Below are positions 19,224 to 28,045 of a DNA stretch of 64,000 nucleotides, one piece after another (positions within the stretch are counted from its first letter, which is position 1; the number at the start of each line of letters is the position of its first letter). Position numbers and translations under genes: made by a program. Under the pieces are notes generated by a model, which was given only the letters and a program-made list of their open reading frames with translations, was not told where the DNA came from and did no database searches. This DNA is from Burkholderia dolosa (lineage in GTDB: Bacteria; Pseudomonadota; Gammaproteobacteria; Burkholderiales; Burkholderiaceae): NCBI RefSeq assembly GCF_902499135.1, contig NZ_CABVPR010000019.1, positions 25,594 through 89,593 of the forward strand. Direction: 5' to 3'.

Positions 19224-20291
19224 ATGTCGCTCGATTTGCCGTTGCACGGCGTTCACGTCGTCGAATTCGAAGGGCTCGGCCCCGGCCCGCTCGCCGGCTG
19301 GATGCTCGCCGGGATGGGCGCGCGCGTGACGCTGATCGCGCGCCCGCCCGGCCGCACCAGCGCACCGGACGCGCTGCGCGGCCGTGACGGCGATCTGCTG
19401 CGCGAGCGCAAGTCGATCGTCGAACTCGACCTGAAGACGCCGGACGGCCGCGACACGGCGCTCGCGCTCGTCGCGCAGGCCGATGCGCTGATCGAAGGGC
19501 TGCGGCCCGGCGCGATGGAGCGGCTCGGGCTCGGGCCCGACGCGTGCGCGCGCCGCAATCCGGCGCTCGTGTATGCACGCATGACCGGCTGGGGTCAGCA
19601 CGGACCGCTTGCGCAGGCCGCCGGCCACGACCTGAACTACGTCGCGCTCACCGGCTTGCTGTCGCTGTCCGGCCCGCGCGACGGCCGGCCCGGCCTGCCG
19701 CCGACCGTCGTCGGCGATGCGGGCGGTGCGCTCGGCCTCGCGTTCGGCATCGTCTGCGCGCTGTTCGACGTGCGCGCCGGCGGCGCGGGGCGCGTGGTCG
19801 ACGGCGCGATCGTCGACATCGTCGCAATGCTCGGCACGCTCGCGTTGTGGGCACGCGCGAACGGTCAGCTCGATGCGGCGCAGCCGAGCGTGTTTCACGA
19901 CGCGCCGTTCTACGACGTGTATCGCTGCGCGGACGGCGCGTACGTGACGATCGGCGCGCTCGAGCCGCCGTTCTATGCGTTGCTGATCGAACGGCTCGGG
20001 CTGACCGACGTCGACCCGGCGTCGCAGTACGACCGCGCGCGCTGGCCGGCGCTGAAGGCGCGGTTCGCGCAGGTGTTCGCGCAGCATCCGTCTGCGCATT
20101 GGCGCGCGCTGCTCGAAGGCACGGACGCGTGCTTCGCACCGGTGCTCGGCATCGCGGACGCCGCGCGGCATCCGCACAACGCGGTGCGCGCGGTGTATCG
20201 CTTCGACGACAGCGGCAACGTGCGTGCGCGCGTCGCGCCGCGATTCCTGCCGTTGGCGGACGATCCGAACGATGCGGACGACCGGGACTAG
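19224..20291 (+). CDS. Alpha-methylacyl-CoA racemase (CaiB/BaiF family)
   Basis: 355 aa, starting 30 bp after prpF with GGAGAACCGC upstream, so probably part of the prp transcript. It opens with PLHGVHVVEFEGLGPGPLAGWML, has the racemase-type loop AGHDLNYVALTGLLS (catalytic His) and the conserved GDAGGALGLAFG Asp region, resembling animal AMACR and mycobacterial MCR rather than formyl-CoA transferase. It should interconvert (R)- and (S)-2-methylacyl-CoA, allowing beta-oxidation of methyl-branched acids, which yields propionyl-CoA for the upstream enzymes. Role in this operon is inferred. Confidence 0.85.
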   Translation: MSLDLPLHGVHVVEFEGLGPGPLAGWMLAGMGARVTLIARPPGRTSAPDALRGRDGDLLRERKSIVELDLKTPDGRDTALALVAQADALIEGLRPGAMERLGLGPDACARRNPALVYARMTGWGQHGPLAQAAGHDLNYVALTGLLSLSGPRDGRPGLPPTVVGDAGGALGLAFGIVCALFDVRAGGAGRVVDGAIVDIVAMLGTLALWARANGQLDAAQPSVFHDAPFYDVYRCADGAYVTIGALEPPFYALLIERLGLTDVDPASQYDRARWPALKARFAQVFAQHPSAHWRALLEGTDACFAPVLGIADAARHPHNAVRAVYRFDDSGNVRARVAPRFLPLADDPNDADDRD

Positions 20292-20385
20292 GCGCGACGT
20301 CCGGCGCGCCGCGCGCCGCGCAGGGCCGCTCGGCACGCTGGCCGCGTCATGGGCTTTCTGCGGGTTCGCGCGGCCGACGCGCCGC

Positions 20386-20829
20386 TTACGCCGTTTCCTG
20401 CGGCGCGCCCGGCGCCTTCCCGTCGCCGACGCGGTTGATCGTCCCTTGCGCGATCGCGACGAGCCGCTCGTGATCGCCGTCGATGACGAACACGTGGCAC
20501 TGGCACGTCGCCTGATGCCGGCCCGCATACACGAGCTTCGCGCGCGCGACGAGCGTGCCGTTCACCGCGGGCCGCAGGTAATTGATCTTGTATTCGGCCG
20601 TGATCACGCGCGGGCCGAGCGCGAGCGCGCCGGCGAACGTCAGCGCGTTGTCCGCGAGATAGCTGATGATGCCGCCGTGCACGAAGCCGTGCTGCTGCCG
20701 CAGTTCGTCGCGCACCGGCAGGCACAGCGACACCTCGTTGTCGCCGATGTGCATCAGCTCGGTGCCCAGCAGCATGCTGAACGGTTGCGCGCGCAATGCG
20801 CCGCGCGCGTGGTCCGTGATGTCCGTCAT
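20386..20829 (-). CDS. PaaI-type hotdog thioesterase
   Basis: 147 aa; the start at 20829 has GAGGGAAG upstream and is preferred to an ATG at 20844. Single hotdog-fold domain with QHGFVHGGIISYLADNALTFAG, the family active-site helix containing the Gly-Gly and Asp, and a C-terminal strand QATCQCHVFVI. It should hydrolyse acyl-CoA, often aromatic or short-chain substrates. Convergent with the racemase gene. Confidence 0.88.
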   Translation of the reverse strand: MTDITDHARGALRAQPFSMLLGTELMHIGDNEVSLCLPVRDELRQQHGFVHGGIISYLADNALTFAGALALGPRVITAEYKINYLRPAVNGTLVARAKLVYAGRHQATCQCHVFVIDGDHERLVAIAQGTINRVGDGKAPGAPQETA

Positions 20830-21258
20830 CGACTTCCCTCGCAATGCGTGTCCGCTTGCGCTGAACTCTAGGAAGGGGGTTGCCGATAAGCAAGGAAATT
20901 CGTCCGCGCCGCGCGCGATCGGCCGGGCGATGTGACGCGATTATCGTGTCGAACGCCGACGTTGCCGGCGTTTGTGCACGATTGCGCGGGAATGCGCGGC
21001 AGACGGTGCAGCGGTGGTCGCGCGCGATCTCGCGGCTGCGCGTGCACGTTCGGCGTGCATGGCCGGCCGGCAGCGCGTCGCGTCGCAGCCGATGCGTGCC
21101 GGCAGAAGCGTTGCGCGCCGATTCGGGCCGGGCATTCGTCGACGGTCACACTCGCGGCCGCACGTCGCCGGCCGCACGCCCACACTAAAGTCCGCCGAAG
21201 AATTGCCGCTAATGCCGGGGCATCGTTCCATCGTCGGTTCTTCAGGAATTCCTCATCC
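20830..21258. other. Intergenic region upstream of chemoreceptor
   Basis: About 430 bp with no supported gene. It contains the divergent start region of the thioesterase and, at 21186-21212, a sigma-28 promoter for the chemoreceptor. The middle part shows nothing I can interpret. Confidence 0.5.
21186..21212 (+). promoter_or_regulatory. Sigma-28 (FliA) promoter for chemoreceptor
   Basis: TAAAGTCC, an 11-base spacer, then GCCGCTAA, matching the flagellar consensus TAAAGTTT-N11-GCCGATAA with ideal spacing. It lies about 46 bp upstream of the chemoreceptor start at 21259. Confidence 0.78.
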
Positions 21259-22887
21259 ATGTTCGGAAAAATCAAGCTCGCGTCGGGTCTGCTCGGCGTG
21301 TTGACCGTGTTCTGCCTGTTTCTGTTCGCGATCGAAGCGCTCGGCTTCTGGGCGTTGACGTCGACGCGCAGCGGCGTCGACGCACTGTCGAACGTCGCGG
21401 TCGCGCAGGTCGGCGCGGCAAACCAGGCGACCGAGCGGCTGCTCGACGCGCGCATCAACCTGTCGCGTGCGGGCACGCGGATGGTGCGCGGCGGCCCGAA
21501 GCCCGACGACATCATCCGCCATGCGAGCGCTGCGCTCGCCGAAGCGGACAAGGTGTTCGCGGTGCTGACGGCCGCGCAGCCGGTCGACGACACGAACCGC
21601 GCGCGCGTCGCGGCGCTCGCGGAGCGCTATCGCGCGCTGCGCGGCGCGCTCGGCGAACTCGTGCAGTTCCTCGACGCGGACAACATCCAGGCGTTCCTCG
21701 ATCAGCCGACGCAGCGTTTCCAGGACGCGTACATCGCCGAGCTGCATCGCTTCGTCGACTACGGCGGCGCATCGAGCCGCACCGCGCTCGACACGGTCGA
21801 CGGCGGCATGCTGTGGTTCAAGTGGGTCGGCATCGTGCTGCTGATCGCGATGCTCGCGGCCAGCGCGACGATCTATGCGGCCGCGCGGCGCGCGGTCGTC
21901 GCGCCGCTCGACGACGCGGGCCGCCATTTCGAGCGGATCGCGCAGGGCCGGCTCGACGAAGCCGTGCGCGCCGGCGGCGTGTTCGAGATCGACCGGATGC
22001 TGCGCGGCCTCGCGGCGATGCAGGCGAGCATCGCGGACACCGTGCGCACGGTGCGCCAGGCATCCGATGCGATCCACCTCGGCGCCGGCGAGATCGCGGG
22101 CGGCAACGCGGATCTGTCCGCGCGCACCGGCACGCAGGCCGCGTCGCTCGAGGAAACGGCCGCGAGCATGGAGGAACTGACCGCGACCGTGAAGCAGAAC
22201 ACCGAAAGCGCGCGTGCGGCGAGCGCGCTCGCCGACGCGGCGCTCGAAGCGACGAGCCGCGGCGGCGGCGTGGTCGACAGCGTGATCGACCGGATGCGCG
22301 GCATCGCGCAGAGCTCCGGGCGCATCGCAGAGATCATCTCGGTGATCGACGGGATCGCGTTCCAGACCAATATCCTCGCGCTGAACGCAGCCGTCGAAGC
22401 CGCGCGCGCCGGCGAGCAGGGGCGCGGCTTCGCGGTGGTGGCCGGCGAAGTACGCTCGCTCGCGCAGCGCAGCGCGCAATCGGCGAAGGAGATCAAGGCG
22501 CTGATCGAGGAGTCGGTCGCGCAGATCAACGGCGGCGCGGAGCTCGTCGAGCGGGCGGGCGACGCGATGCGAAACGTGTCCGAGTCGATCACGCGCGTCG
22601 CGCAGACGATGTCCGAGATCACTGCGGCGTCGGTCGAGCAGAGCGTCGGGATCGAGCAGGTGAATCAGGCCGTCACGCAGATGGATCAGCTCACGCAGCA
22701 GAACGCGGCGCTGGTCGAGGAAGTCGCGGCGGCCGCCGCATCGCTGAACGATCAGACCGCGCACCTGATGCAGGCGGTGTCGGTGTTCGAGCTCGGCGAT
22801 TCGGCCGGTGGGCGTTCCGCGCGCAGCGAACCTGCGGCGCGGTCGTTCGGCGGCGCCGCTTACGAACCGGCGGGCAGCGCCGCGTAA
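21259..22887 (+). CDS. Methyl-accepting chemotaxis protein
   Basis: 542 aa. TM1 at residues about 8-32, a periplasmic four-helix-bundle-like domain (about 33-185), TM2 (about 187-207), a HAMP domain, then the cytoplasmic signalling coiled coil. The invariant hairpin tip [20 protein letters not shown] lies near residue 365, followed by [18 protein letters not shown]. The ligand cannot be read from sequence. A sigma-28 promoter places it in the late flagellar regulon. The 3' end overlaps the convergent epimerase gene by 28 bp. Confidence 0.93.
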   Translation: MFGKIKLASGLLGVLTVFCLFLFAIEALGFWALTSTRSGVDALSNVAVAQVGAANQATERLLDARINLSRAGTRMVRGGPKPDDIIRHASAALAEADKVFAVLTAAQPVDDTNRARVAALAERYRALRGALGELVQFLDADNIQAFLDQPTQRFQDAYIAELHRFVDYGGASSRTALDTVDGGMLWFKWVGIVLLIAMLAASATIYAAARRAVVAPLDDAGRHFERIAQGRLDEAVRAGGVFEIDRMLRGLAAMQASIADTVRTVRQASDAIHLGAGEIAGGNADLSARTGTQAASLEETAASMEELTATVKQNTESARAASALADAALEATSRGGGVVDSVIDRMRGIAQSSGRIAEIISVIDGIAFQTNILALNAAVEAARAGEQGRGFAVVAGEVRSLAQRSAQSAKEIKALIEESVAQINGGAELVERAGDAMRNVSESITRVAQTMSEITAASVEQSVGIEQVNQAVTQMDQLTQQNAALVEEVAAAAASLNDQTAHLMQAVSVFELGDSAGGRSARSEPAARSFGGAAYEPAGSAA

Positions 22888-23969
22888 GCGGTCGCGAGGT
22901 GGTACGGCGTCGTCGACGGCATGTCCGCGCGCGACACCTGTCCGTCGGCCGTCTTGCACTCGAACCAGCCGCGCGGATGCAGGAAGCGCGCGGCGAAGCG
23001 CGCGATCTGCGTCGCGAGCGGCGCGGACGCCGGCGTGCCGCCGTGCGTCGCCAGCGCGCGCAGATACTCGGTCTGCGCCCAGATCCGCTGCGTGCCGTCG
23101 ATGCACGCGCCTTGCGCGTCGAGCGCCGCGCAGACGCCGCCCGTCTGCGCATCGACGCCATGCCGCTCCGCGAACGCGAACGCGCGCGCGAGCGCATCGG
23201 GCAGCGCCGTTTGCGCGAGCCGCGCGCCCGCTGCATCGACCAGATAGAACCATTCGAACTGATGGCCGGGCTCGAAGCGGTTGTCCGCCGCACCGAGCGG
23301 CAGTTCGGCGACGCAGCCGGTCGCCGCATCGACGAACGTGCGCTCGACCGCTTGCGCGGTGCGCGCGAGCGCATCGTCGAACGCGGCGTCGCCGAACGCA
23401 TCGGCGGCCGCGAGCCACGCTTCGGTCAGATGCATCAGCGGATTCTGCAGCGCGCCGCTGCCGGACGGCGAGAAGTCGGCATGGCGGGCGGCGTCGAGCA
23501 GCGCGTCGCCCGGCCGCGGCGCGAAGCGGTCCTGGATCAGCGCGGCCGTCTCTTCGGCGACCGTGCGCGCGTCGTCGTCGCCGGACGCCGCATACCACGC
23601 GGCGCACGCGAACACCACGAACGCATGCGTGTAGAGGTCCTTCGTCGTGTCGAGCGGCGCGCCTTGCGCGTCGACGCTGTAGAACCAGCCGCCGCGATGC
23701 GGATCGCGAAAGCGGCTGCGCAGCGAGTCGAACAGCGTGGCCGCGTGCGCGGTGTCGCCCGCCTGCGCGAACACGAACAGTTGCCGCGCGCACGCCATTG
23801 CGCGATAACGGGTGACCGGCAGCGCAGCGTGCGTGGCCGGATCGACCGCTTCGAACGGCAGCCGCAGTGCATGGTCGAACCCCGAACCGCGCCAGATCGG
23901 CAGCACGATGTGTGCAAAATGGTGGCGCAGCTGCGCGGCCTGGACGGAAGCGGAGTCGGAAACGGACAT
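22860..23969 (-). CDS. N-acylglucosamine 2-epimerase (AGE) family protein
   Basis: 369 aa with the start at 23969 ([10 protein letters not shown]). It has the AGE/mannose-isomerase (alpha/alpha)6-barrel signatures: [18 protein letters not shown], the [11 protein letters not shown] and [13 protein letters not shown] segments, [12 protein letters not shown] and QTEYLRAL. Related enzymes epimerise or isomerise sugars such as N-acylglucosamine, mannose or cellobiose, and some act on sulfoquinovose. The substrate is not clear from sequence and no sugar pathway genes are adjacent. Confidence 0.85.
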   Translation of the reverse strand: MSVSDSASVQAAQLRHHFAHIVLPIWRGSGFDHALRLPFEAVDPATHAALPVTRYRAMACARQLFVFAQAGDTAHAATLFDSLRSRFRDPHRGGWFYSVDAQGAPLDTTKDLYTHAFVVFACAAWYAASGDDDARTVAEETAALIQDRFAPRPGDALLDAARHADFSPSGSGALQNPLMHLTEAWLAAADAFGDAAFDDALARTAQAVERTFVDAATGCVAELPLGAADNRFEPGHQFEWFYLVDAAGARLAQTALPDALARAFAFAERHGVDAQTGGVCAALDAQGACIDGTQRIWAQTEYLRALATHGGTPASAPLATQIARFAARFLHPRGWFECKTADGQVSRADMPSTTPYHLATAYAALPAGS

Positions 23970-24083
23970 GGCGGGATCGGACGTATGAAGATCGAATCGT
24001 GTCGGCGCGGCCCGGATCGGCGCGGCCGGGGCCAAGGATAAAACATTCCGCGCGGCCCGCACCATAAAAAGGAGAGAAATCGG

Positions 24084-24779
24084 ATGCTCGGGAACCTGGA
24101 ACTCGTGATGCGGCTCATTCTCGCGGCCGCGCTCGGCAGCGTCATCGGCTTCGAGCGCGAGCGGCTGTCGTGGGCGGCCGGGCTGCGCACGCACATGCTC
24201 GTGTGCGTCGGCTCGGCGCTGATCATGATCGTGTCGGCATTCGGTTTCGCCGACGTGCTCGGCCGCGATCACGTCGAGCTCGATCCGTCGCGGATGGCCG
24301 CGCAGGTCGTGTCGGGAATCGGCTTTCTCGGCGCGGGCTCGATCCTGCTGCGCGGCGAGATCGTGCGCGGGCTGACGACGGCCGCGAGCCTGTGGTCGGT
24401 CGCCGCGGTCGGTCTCGCGGTCGGCGGCGGCCTCTACGTCGCGTCGATTGCCGCGACGATCATCATCCTGATCATCCTGGCCGGCATCAAGCCGCTCGAG
24501 CGGCGCTACTTCACCGTGCGCCAGCGACGCCAGCTCACGCTGACCGTCGTGAGCGGCGCGCTGACGTTCGATTCGCTGCATGCGGCGCTCGGCCCGCACA
24601 GCGCGCGCGTGAAGCAGTTCATCGTGCAGCGTTCCGACGAGACCGGCGAACATGACGAAGTGCGCATCGCGCTCGGCCGCGTGTCCGATCTCGAATACCG
24701 CGCGATCTGCGACAAGCTGCGTGCGCTGTCGTGCGTGACGCGATTCGACGAAGGGCACGGCTTGCCCGGCGACGAATAG
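24084..24779 (+). CDS. MgtC/SapB family membrane protein
   Basis: 231 aa preceded by a strong AAAAGGAGAGAAATCGG ribosome site. The N-terminal half holds four to five membrane segments with the family signature GSVIGFERE, GLRTHMLVCVGSALIM and VVSGIGFLGAGSIL. The C-terminal part is a soluble ACT-like domain of about 80 aa. MgtC proteins modulate F-type ATPase activity and support growth in low Mg2+ and inside macrophages. No Mg2+-sensing leader could be recognised upstream. Confidence 0.9.
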   Translation: MLGNLELVMRLILAAALGSVIGFERERLSWAAGLRTHMLVCVGSALIMIVSAFGFADVLGRDHVELDPSRMAAQVVSGIGFLGAGSILLRGEIVRGLTTAASLWSVAAVGLAVGGGLYVASIAATIIILIILAGIKPLERRYFTVRQRRQLTLTVVSGALTFDSLHAALGPHSARVKQFIVQRSDETGEHDEVRIALGRVSDLEYRAICDKLRALSCVTRFDEGHGLPGDE

Positions 24780-24870
24780 CCCGAATCGGCGATTCGGCGT
24801 GCGACAATGGCCGGTCGCCGATTCCGTTAGACATCCGGCTCCGCGCTCGCGGGCCTTGCAATCCGACTCC

Positions 24871-26355
24871 ATGACCGAATCCGTTTCCACGCGTCGCTCG
24901 CCTTCCCGTTCGAACCGTTCTTCGGCCCGCGCGCGCCGGCGCGCGGTCGCTGCCGCCGGCGGCACGCCTGCGACGGCCGCCGTGCGGCCGGCCGGCAACG
25001 CGCCGCGCGACGATCGCACGCTCGACCTGTTCGGCGATCCGGTGCTCGAGCCCGACGAGCGTGTGTCGGCTGCGACCGGCGACGACGCATCCGCGCACGC
25101 CGCGATGGACGCCGACGTGCCGGACGATGCAGCCGACGGCCGGCAGGCGACGCTCGACGGGTTCGGCGTACCCGAAACCGGCCGCGCGAAAACGGCCGGC
25201 GATGTTGAACGCGCGGGCGCGCCGGCTGGCGACGATGAGCGAGCCGGCGCAGACGATCGGCAGGTTGCGGCGGGCGACATGGCTGATTCCGTTGGCTCCG
25301 AGGCCGGGTCGACATCGGACGGCGGTGTGTCGGAGCGCGCTGATGCGCGAGGCTCCGACGACGTTTTGTCGACGACAGCCGATACGAACGTGCGTCGTGG
25401 CCCGGCGGTGAAACGCGAGCGCATATCGACCGCCGATGACGAGGCGGCAGCCGCGGCCGTCGCAACGGCGACGCACGATGAAGAACGCGCGCCCGGCGGT
25501 GCGGTGAAGGCGCGCCGCGCTTCGTCCGGCACGCGGCGCAAGGGAACTGCGGGTGTCGGCCGCGCGTCGGCGCCCGTTGCGTCGGATTCTGCCGCGGCGG
25601 AGGCGGAGGCTGAATCGGCGCAAGCGGCTGAGTCCATGCAAGCCGCTCAATCGACGCAAGCCGATCGGCCCGCTCAAGCGGTCCGATCGACCCACGCGGC
25701 TGAGTTGGCTCAAACGGCTGAAACAGCTCAAACAGCTCAAACGGCCGGCGCGCCCGAGCGCAGCCTGACGCTCGATACTTCTTCTCCGCTCGCTGAACCG
25801 CAGACGACTACTCGCTCGGCTGAACCCGCGCTTGCAGCAAACATCCGCGACGCGGCCCGGCCGGCGGCCGCTTCCGGATCGGCCGTCACGCAGCCTTTGA
25901 CTTCCGCGTCGTTCATGACGAAACCGTCGGCCGATCGCGTCCGGCCAACTGCGTCGGCGCACGCGGCCGCATCGCCTGCAACCGATCGGGAAACGCAGCT
26001 GCGTCCGTTGTCGGACGGGCTCGCGGCGCTGCAGGCGGAGACAGCCCGTCTGACGCTGGCCGCCGATCGCGAAAGGCGCCGCGTGAACCGATTGCTGCTC
26101 GCGCTGGCGATCGTCGTGCTTGCCGCGCTGGTCGCGCTGACGATGCAGACGCGGCAGATCGCGCAGTTGAAGCAGGAAGCGCAAACCCGGCAGCAGCGGA
26201 TGGACCGCCTGGCGGCCGACCTGTCGACGCAGCAGGCGATGCTGATGACGCTGGCGGATCGCCACGAAGCGCTCCTGTCGCAGGTCGACCGGCTGCAGCG
26301 CAACGCAAACCGCGACGCGGCGATCGCGACAAAGCGGACACGACGCGCGCACTAG
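24871..26355 (+). CDS. Ala/Thr-rich low-complexity protein with C-terminal TM and coiled coil
   Basis: 494 aa from ATG 24871. The first about 400 residues are disordered and rich in Ala, Asp, Arg and Thr, with Gln-Ala repeats near 25609-25755 (AESMQAAQSTQADRPAQA, LAQTAETAQTAQTAG). A short coiled coil, one membrane helix (RLLLALAIVVLAALVALTM) and a second coiled coil (QIAQLKQEAQTRQQRMDRL) form the ordered C-terminus, so most of the chain is probably cytoplasmic and the final coiled coil periplasmic. I do not recognise the family. The sequence keeps one open frame with typical third-position GC, which supports it being real. Confidence 0.65.
   Translation: MTESVSTRRSPSRSNRSSARARRRAVAAAGGTPATAAVRPAGNAPRDDRTLDLFGDPVLEPDERVSAATGDDASAHAAMDADVPDDAADGRQATLDGFGVPETGRAKTAGDVERAGAPAGDDERAGADDRQVAAGDMADSVGSEAGSTSDGGVSERADARGSDDVLSTTADTNVRRGPAVKRERISTADDEAAAAAVATATHDEERAPGGAVKARRASSGTRRKGTAGVGRASAPVASDSAAAEAEAESAQAAESMQAAQSTQADRPAQAVRSTHAAELAQTAETAQTAQTAGAPERSLTLDTSSPLAEPQTTTRSAEPALAANIRDAARPAAASGSAVTQPLTSASFMTKPSADRVRPTASAHAAASPATDRETQLRPLSDGLAALQAETARLTLAADRERRRVNRLLLALAIVVLAALVALTMQTRQIAQLKQEAQTRQQRMDRLAADLSTQQAMLMTLADRHEALLSQVDRLQRNANRDAAIATKRTRRAH
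25609..25755 (+). repeat. Imperfect tandem repeat encoding Ala-Gln-rich segment
   Basis: Variable units related to GCTCAAACGGCTGAAACA and GCGCAAGCGGCTGAG run through this stretch inside the preceding gene; the last copies (CTCAAACAG, CTCAAACGG) are almost identical 9-bp units. Units are multiples of three, so copy changes would keep the frame. Confidence 0.6.
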
Positions 26356-26464
26356 CGCTCCGACCCCGTCTTAACACCGCGACGATACAAGGACGAAGTG
26401 CGCCGAAGCCGGATCGTCGGATGCAGACCGGTGCGGCAAACTGATGCGCCCTCTGGCGGGATTC

Positions 26465-26506
26465 AGGGAAAACCCTTAGAATGGCGATGTTCTAAGGGAA
26501 AACCCT
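26465..26506. promoter_or_regulatory. Two AGGGAAAACCCT palindromes 30 bp apart
   Basis: AGGGAAAACCCT occurs at 26465-26476 and again at 26495-26506, each an AGGG/CCCT palindrome. Between them CCCTTAGAA and TTCTAAGGG form a 9-bp inverted repeat. The pair ends 23 bp upstream of the small gene at 26530 and probably forms its operator. I cannot name the regulator. Confidence 0.6.
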
Positions 26507-26529
26507 AGTCACATCGTCAGGAGTCTCAG

Positions 26530-26685
26530 ATGAGCTTCATTCTTGCGCTGCTTCAAAAGATCGACGACCTGTTCGTCTCCCCGCACCTGCCGCTCGACGC
26601 CGAGTACTCGTACGCCGCGCGTCACGCCGAAGCCGAGCGCGTGCGCCGCTCGCACGTCGTGCCGATGTGCCTGTACCGTCGTTGA
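26530..26685 (+). CDS. Conserved-looking 51-aa small protein
   Basis: ATG 26530 preceded by AGGAGTCTCAG, a good ribosome site. The product begins MSFILALLQKIDDLFVSP and is amphipathic, then polar with Arg/His (ARHAEAERVRRSH), ending LYRR. A strong ribosome site and palindromic upstream elements support a real gene despite its size. It may belong to the group of short DUF proteins common in Burkholderia, but I cannot assign a family. Its TGA stop lies inside the first unit of an 8-bp tandem repeat. Confidence 0.6.
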   Translation: MSFILALLQKIDDLFVSPHLPLDAEYSYAARHAEAERVRRSHVVPMCLYRR

Positions 26686-26744
26686 TCCGTTGATCCGTTG
26701 ATCCGTTGATCCGTTGATCCGTTGATCCGTTGATCCGTTGATCC
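26681..26744 (+). repeat. Microsatellite (GTTGATCC)x8
   Basis: Eight perfect copies of an 8-bp unit, starting within the stop codon region of the 51-aa gene and running to 26744. Copy-number change would leave the stop codon intact but alter the spacing to the next gene at 26866. Confidence 0.95.
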
Positions 26745-26865
26745 GGCGCGGCGCCCGCCGCACCTGCTTTTCATTCTTTCCCGCCGCATCGCTTTGCCGT
26801 GCGCAGCGATTGCCCGGCCGTCCCGCTAAACTGGAAAGCCCGACTTCCATGACGGCGCCCGGGCC

Positions 26866-27345
26866 ATGCTGCAGATGCGGCCGATGACGGCCGGCGAATT
26901 CCACGCGTACCGCGCGCGAGCCATCGAAGGCTACGCGCGCGATCTCGTTTTATCCGGGCAGAACACCGTCGACGACGCAGCCGTCCGCGCCCGCGCCTGC
27001 TTCGATACGCTGCTGCCCGACGGCCTGCTCACGCCCGGCCAGACGCTCGTTTCGCTCGTCGATACGGCGAGCGGCGACACGGTCGGCGACCTCTGGTACG
27101 CGCTCGTGCCCGAAGGGCCGAACCGCACGCTGTTCATCTACGACCTCGATATCGTTCCGTCGCGGCGTCGCCAGCGCTGGGCCACGCGCGCGCTCGAAGC
27201 GCTCGACGCGGAGGCGCGCCGCTACGGCATCACGGAGATCGGGCTGTCGGTGTTCAATCACAACACGGCGGCCCGCGCGCTGTACCGCGCATGCGGTTTC
27301 GTGCCGATCACCACGACGCTGATCAAGCCGGTCGTGTCGGGCTAG
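26866..27345 (+). CDS. GNAT family N-acetyltransferase
   Basis: 159 aa. GNAT fold features include the N-terminal MRPMTAGEFHAYRARAIEGYA, the beta4 strand LFIYDLDIVPSRRRQRWATRALE (acetyl-CoA loop, with the usual Q/R-x-x-G-x-G/A degenerate), and the C-terminal GLSVFNHNTAARALYRACGFV. The substrate is unknown. An alternative start at 26875 would remove three residues. Confidence 0.83.
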   Translation: MLQMRPMTAGEFHAYRARAIEGYARDLVLSGQNTVDDAAVRARACFDTLLPDGLLTPGQTLVSLVDTASGDTVGDLWYALVPEGPNRTLFIYDLDIVPSRRRQRWATRALEALDAEARRYGITEIGLSVFNHNTAARALYRACGFVPITTTLIKPVVSG

Positions 27346-27558
27346 CGACGAATTCGAACGCCGGCGTTCACGGTTCGACATCGTTCGCGTGACGGGCGGA
27401 GGCGGCCGCGGTTCGCGTCAGAGCGGCGATCGAGCGTCGTTTAACGGTTTGAGCATGGCGCGCTCAGGCCCCGACGATAGCCGGGGCCGCTCGGCATTGC
27501 CTATGATGCCCGGTCAATGCCGATGCGATCAGATTGTTCAAAACGAGGATCACGAACG

Positions 27559-28044
27559 ATGGAGAACAAGTATGCCGCTGAGCGCGGCAATCCCACCGTA
27601 CCGGCGTGCGCGCGCGCTTCGATTTCGCTCCGGTTCGATGGCCGTTTTCTCACCATGGCCGGCGATACGAGGAAGACATGTCCTGCGGTTTCCGGCCGTC
27701 CGGACGATCGCGGAAACTTCGACTATTCGAGTGCTCGGCAACAGATTCCGAACGCCGGGCCTATACCACCTGGACAATACTGGGTTCGACCGTCGCAGAT
27801 GTGGACAAATCGCTGGTACAACATCGCTTCGCGTGCAGCGTGGGGGGACCACCGATTGACCATTCACGTGATGCCCGGCACGCGGACCTTCGGTCGTGGC
27901 GGATTCTTCATTCATGGCGGCAATCGCGCCGGATCCGCTGGATGCATCGACCTTCAATCGAGAATGGAGGATTTCGTTCGCGATGTCGCCGCAGCGACGA
28001 AAGCTGCGCCGGATTGTTACGTTCCATTGACGGTTCGATACTGA
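27559..28044 (+). CDS. DUF2778/Tlde1-like peptidoglycan L,D-transpeptidase-type toxin
   Basis: 161 aa; ATG 27559 has GAGGATCACGAACG upstream. The C-terminal half matches the DUF2778 (Tlde1) fold: AGPIPPGQYWV, then the catalytic His-Gly...Ser-x-Gly-Cys motif in GGFFIHGGNRAGSAGCIDL. Tlde1 proteins are type VI effectors that cleave or exchange D-amino acids on peptidoglycan tetrapeptides in the target periplasm. No signal peptide is seen, as expected for such effectors. Base composition is visibly less GC-rich than neighbours, suggesting transfer. A small membrane protein follows after one base. No T6SS genes are in the window, so delivery is inferred. Confidence 0.75.
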   Translation: MENKYAAERGNPTVPACARASISLRFDGRFLTMAGDTRKTCPAVSGRPDDRGNFDYSSARQQIPNAGPIPPGQYWVRPSQMWTNRWYNIASRAAWGDHRLTIHVMPGTRTFGRGGFFIHGGNRAGSAGCIDLQSRMEDFVRDVAAATKAAPDCYVPLTVRY

Positions 28045-28045
28045 C

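Noticed and set aside
27467-27488. GGCCCCG/CGGGGCC hairpin before the Tlde1-like gene as an intrinsic terminator
   Set aside because: Only seven pairs with an eight-base loop and no T-tract; not enough to call.
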